A stretch of DNA of 64,000 nt from Mesorhizobium sp. B2-4-15. Its GTDB lineage: Bacteria > Pseudomonadota > Alphaproteobacteria > Rhizobiales > Rhizobiaceae. Made by a program: the position numbers and the translations under genes. The stretch lies in contig NZ_VFUZ01000012.1 in the NCBI RefSeq assembly GCF_006658505.1, forward strand, positions 114,221-178,220, in the 5' to 3' direction. This document shows positions 61,443 through 64,000 of this stretch, in pieces. The notes below the pieces were generated by a model. The model did no database searches, had not been told where the DNA came from, and saw only the letters and a program-made list of their open reading frames with translations. How positions within the stretch are numbered: position 1 is the first letter of the stretch; each line of letters starts with the position of its first letter.

Positions 61443-62147
61443 ATGAGCGTAGAAAAAGTGGCTGTTGTGGTGGCCGGCGGCAGCGGCATGGGGGCGGCGG
61501 CGGCGAAGCGGCTGGCGGCCGACGGGTTCAAGGTCGCCATCCTGTCGTCGTCGGGCAAGGGCGAGGCGCTGGCCAAGGAGTTGGGCGGGCTCGGCGTCAC
61601 CGGTTCCAACCAGTCGAACGACGATCTGCGGCGCCTCGCCGACCTGACGCTGGAGCGCTATGGCCGCATCGACGTGCTGGTCAACAGCGGCGGCCACGGG
61701 CCGCGCGCACCGATCCTGGAAATCACCGACGAGCAATGGCACACCGGCATGGATGTCTATCTGCTCAACGTCATCAGGCCGGTGCGCATCGTGGCACCAC
61801 ATATGGTCAAGCAGAAGGGCGGCGCTATCATCAACATCTCGACGGCCTGGGTCGCCGAGCCGAACGCGATGTTCCCGACCTCCGCCGTGTTCCGCGCCGG
61901 CCTTGCCGCCTACACCAAGATCTTCGCCAACACCTATGCCGCCGACAATGTGCGCATGAACAATGTGCTGCCCGGCTGGATCGACAGTCTGCCGGCCACC
62001 GAGGAGCGCCGCGACAGCGTGCCGATGCAGCGCTACGGCACTTCGGAGGAGATTGCCGCGACCATCGCCTTCCTCGCCTCGGACGGCGCCGGCTACATCA
62101 CCGGCCAGAACATCCGCGTGGATGGGGGCATTATTCGGGCGCTGTGA
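61443..62147 (+). CDS. SDR-fold protein lacking the catalytic Tyr/Lys
   Basis: A 234-residue SDR-family protein. The cofactor motif is VVVAGGSGMGAAAAKRLA (Gly-rich, altered from TGxxxGxG) and NSGGHGP replaces NNAG. Where YxxxK belongs, the aligned stretch is TSAVFRAGLAAYTKIFANTY, with Ser and Arg instead of Tyr and Lys. The C-terminus DGAGYITGQNIRVDGGI is standard. It may be an inactive or re-purposed family member. The ATG at 61443 follows an AGGA ribosome site. Confidence 0.88.
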   Translation: MSVEKVAVVVAGGSGMGAAAAKRLAADGFKVAILSSSGKGEALAKELGGLGVTGSNQSNDDLRRLADLTLERYGRIDVLVNSGGHGPRAPILEITDEQWHTGMDVYLLNVIRPVRIVAPHMVKQKGGAIINISTAWVAEPNAMFPTSAVFRAGLAAYTKIFANTYAADNVRMNNVLPGWIDSLPATEERRDSVPMQRYGTSEEIAATIAFLASDGAGYITGQNIRVDGGIIRAL

Positions 62148-62166
62148 GGTAGGGCGGTAGGGCTCC

Positions 62167-62327
62167 CCCTTCTCCCCATGTGGGAGAAGGTGTCGCCGAA
62201 GGCGACGGATGAGGGGTGTTCCAGCTTGGCGACATCTCTGAAATCACCATGGCCTCATTTCTTCCAACACCCCTCATCCGTCTCGGCGCTGCGCGCCGAT
62301 CCACCTTCTCCCTCAAGGGGAGAAGGC
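62167..62327. repeat. Large inverted repeat between convergent genes
   Basis: CCTTCTCCCCATGTGGGAGAAG at left and CACCTTCTCCCTCAAGGGGAGAAGG at right are inverse-type arms, with GGATGAGGGGTGTT and AACACCCCTCATCC inside. It fills the gap between the SDR gene (+) and the peroxidase gene (-). Same family as 10621, 13391 and 56692. Confidence 0.72.
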
Positions 62328-62334
62328 AAGGGCG

Positions 62335-63591
62335 TCACTGCTGGTCCGCGTCGGTCAGCGTGCCGAGAAAGGCGACGATGTCGTCGATCTCGGCATCCGT
62401 CAGCACCGGCTTATCGCCAGGCTTTTTGCCATCGAAGGGTGGATCCTGGTTGAGATTTCCCCAGTAAGCCCTGGGCAGGTCATCGTATTTGTTAACCGTG
62501 CCGTCGGCGTTGCTCGGATACCAGTGGCCCGGATCGGTGTCGCGGCTGGCGTAGAAGGCGACAGCATCGCGCAGCGTGTGGAAGCGGCCATTGTGGAAGA
62601 AACTCTGGCGCAGCGCGACATTGCGCAGCGTCGGCGTCTCGAACAGACCGCAATACTCCGTCCGGCCCTTGAAATCGGTGCGCAGCGGGCCGCACAGGCC
62701 AAGATCGGCATAGGCGGGGTCGGCATTGGCCGGAATGGCCGGATTGCGCGGCACGGCTATGGCGATCAGGCCGAAATCGGTGAATTGCGGCGGCTCGCCG
62801 TTATTGGCGGGCTCGCTGAGATGGCAGCTGGCGCAATTGCCCTTGGCCTCGTCCTCGAACAGTGCCCGGCCGCGCAGTTCCTGCGCCGTGAGCCGCGCCT
62901 TGCCGGCGAGGAAGGCGTCGTAGCGGCTGGAATAGGGATAGAAGTCGGCGGCACTCTGCTCGAAAGTGCCGAGCGCCTCGGCGGCGGCGGCGAAGGCATC
63001 GCCGGGATGATCGAACACGTCGTCGCCAAAGGCGGCCTCGAATTCGGCGGCATAGGCGGCCTTGCGCAAGGCGGCGGTGATGGCGGCTTCATCCTTGTTG
63101 GCCATCTCGAAAGGCGAGAGGAGGGGGATCTTCGCCTGATCCTCGCCGTGATCGGCGCGGCCGTCCCAGGTCAGGCCGCCGGTTGGACCATTGTCGACGC
63201 TCTCGTCGCCCTCATCCTCGGAATCGTGGAAATGCTCGGTGAAGGCGGGCGCCGCCTGCAGGTAGCGCAGCGAGGGAACGGCGCGGACGCCCGGCCGGTC
63301 CAAGTTCGGCCCGCCCATCTCGACCGGCGAGGCAGAGGCCGGGCCGAAGGCGTGGCGCGGGTCATGGCAGGACGAGCAGGCCTGCTTGCCCGAGGCCGAC
63401 AGCGAGGGGTCGAAGAACATCTTCCGGCCGAGCGCGGTCAGCGCGTTGGCTCGTTGGAACGCCTCGGCGCGTGACAATGGACCGGGGTGGACGCTGCCGG
63501 CGCCGGCGCGGACGGTGTTTGCGGAGGAGATCGCGGCGATGGCCAATAGCGAAGCGGCGACGGCGCGGTTCTTCCATTGTGCAACTGGCAT
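62335..63591 (-). CDS. Di-haem cytochrome c peroxidase
   Basis: A 418-residue periplasmic enzyme of the CcpA/MauG superfamily. The first haem-binding CSSCH follows FFDPSLSASGKQA; the second, CASCH, is near residue 240. The ATG at 63591 starts a Sec signal peptide (MPVAQWKNRAVAASLLAIAA). ETPTLRNVALRQSFFHNGRF is the conserved C-terminal block. It should reduce hydrogen peroxide with electrons from cytochrome c, or act as a MauG-like oxidant. No partner gene is visible before the window ends. Confidence 0.9.
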   Translation of the reverse strand: MPVAQWKNRAVAASLLAIAAISSANTVRAGAGSVHPGPLSRAEAFQRANALTALGRKMFFDPSLSASGKQACSSCHDPRHAFGPASASPVEMGGPNLDRPGVRAVPSLRYLQAAPAFTEHFHDSEDEGDESVDNGPTGGLTWDGRADHGEDQAKIPLLSPFEMANKDEAAITAALRKAAYAAEFEAAFGDDVFDHPGDAFAAAAEALGTFEQSAADFYPYSSRYDAFLAGKARLTAQELRGRALFEDEAKGNCASCHLSEPANNGEPPQFTDFGLIAIAVPRNPAIPANADPAYADLGLCGPLRTDFKGRTEYCGLFETPTLRNVALRQSFFHNGRFHTLRDAVAFYASRDTDPGHWYPSNADGTVNKYDDLPRAYWGNLNQDPPFDGKKPGDKPVLTDAEIDDIVAFLGTLTDADQQ

Positions 63592-63633
63592 CTCGGCTGG
63601 TCCGTTTCTGGTCCGGCAATCTGGAATCGGCAT

Positions 63634-64000
63634 TGCTACGGCTTGATGACCGTGCGCCCCGACCGCTTTATCCAGATCGGTAGCGTTCCTTCCCCTCTGT
63701 CCTGCCGGACATCTCCCCCGCAAGGGGGGAGATCGGCAGCTTCAGCGGCAGCACCCTTCAAACTTTTGTGATTGGCGAGGCCGCTGTCACCCCTTTGAGC
63801 GGGGCGGGGGAGGGAATACTGCCGCGCACCCTTTGATCCTATTTTAGTGCCGAGCTTCGGCAATCTGCCGAGATCAGCGCCCACAGAGTCTCCCTCCCCC
63901 TTGTGGCACGGCTATCGCGTATGGAGTCTTGCGAAGAGGGACCCCCACCCCTAACTTGCCGGGGCGAGCCACGGGTCTCGCCCGTCCTTCGGACCCCCAC
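63634..64000. other. Terminal gap of about 370 bases
   Basis: It contains a copy of the C/G-tract repeat at 63691-63744 (TCTGTCCTGCCGGACATCTC, then CAAGGGGGGAGATCGGCAGC). The remainder is C-rich and G-rich with runs of CCCTCCCC and ACCCCCAC, typical of the dispersed elements here. I see no gene, tRNA or rRNA in it. Confidence 0.55.

Overview
The window is GC-rich, densely coded chromosomal DNA from an alphaproteobacterium of the Rhizobiales, most likely Mesorhizobium or a close relative. This is inferred from the protein families, from an alphaproteobacterial LexA box (GTTC-N7-GTTC) upstream of a dinB gene, and from families of GC-rich inverted repeats in the gaps that look like those scattered through Mesorhizobium genomes. 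I see no rRNA, tRNA, CRISPR array, insertion sequence or prophage. The content is accessory metabolism, transport, regulation and stress response.

Layout. 1-9.4 kb: a cut-off gene, an HTH regulator, a beta-propeller protein, an aldo/keto reductase, a HerA/DUF87 ATPase, a cupin, an Nramp-like transporter with unusual metal-site motifs, and copD/copC. 9.6-20.5 kb: a carbohydrate locus on the minus strand (SDR, polyol/hexuronate dehydrogenase, sugar-phosphate isomerase, binding protein, double-domain ATPase, two permeases) with an RpiR regulator and a divergent Gfo/Idh dehydrogenase. Its promoter carries a GGAA-N6-TTCC palindrome between -35 and -10. 20.6-25.9 kb: a CHASE-PAS-GGDEF-EAL protein, a methyltransferase, a LacI relic, a NUDIX hydrolase and a fatty-acid-hydroxylase-like membrane protein. 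26.3-33.1 kb: a second sugar operon (AraC, structured leader, binding protein, ATPase, permease, ribitol-dehydrogenase-like SDR, FGGY pentulose kinase), which reads as pentitol uptake and catabolism.

33.1-42.2 kb: SOS-controlled DNA polymerase IV, a lone TadG-like protein, an HxlR/RibD-like divergent pair, an epoxide-hydrolase-like enzyme, a LysR regulator, and an adaptive-response cluster (Ada, a small ORF, a second alkyltransferase, a 2OG-Fe(II) oxygenase), followed by a higBA toxin-antitoxin relic. 42.3-48.6 kb: regulators, small conserved proteins, a PAP2 phosphatase and a second cyclic-di-GMP protein whose EAL motif reads EVL. 48.7-52.5 kb: a BKACE-family enzyme and a hydroxycinnamate module (CoA ligase, hydratase/lyase, divergent MarR with two near-identical operators). 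52.6-55.5 kb: a DUF1275 protein, cytochrome b561, a mosaic duplicated segment, and a Fic AMP-transferase gene whose promoter carries three TTTCWGAAA sites. 55.6-60.4 kb: a serine hydrolase, an orphan peptide-binding protein, a FAD amine oxidase and an XRE-cupin regulator, possibly one scavenging unit. 60.4-64 kb: small proteins, an SDR without the catalytic Tyr/Lys, and a di-haem cytochrome c peroxidase.

The strongest new observations are regulatory and evolutionary: self-contained operator architectures (RpiR, MarR, HxlR, Fic), recognisable gene relics (higBA, HxlR tail, LacI tail, mosaic duplication), and catalytic-motif losses in the Nramp, SDR, EAL and ABC-ATPase proteins. No wholly new multi-gene system can be proved from sequence alone. 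The Fic autoregulation unit and the Ada/2OG-oxygenase cluster are the best candidates for follow-up.
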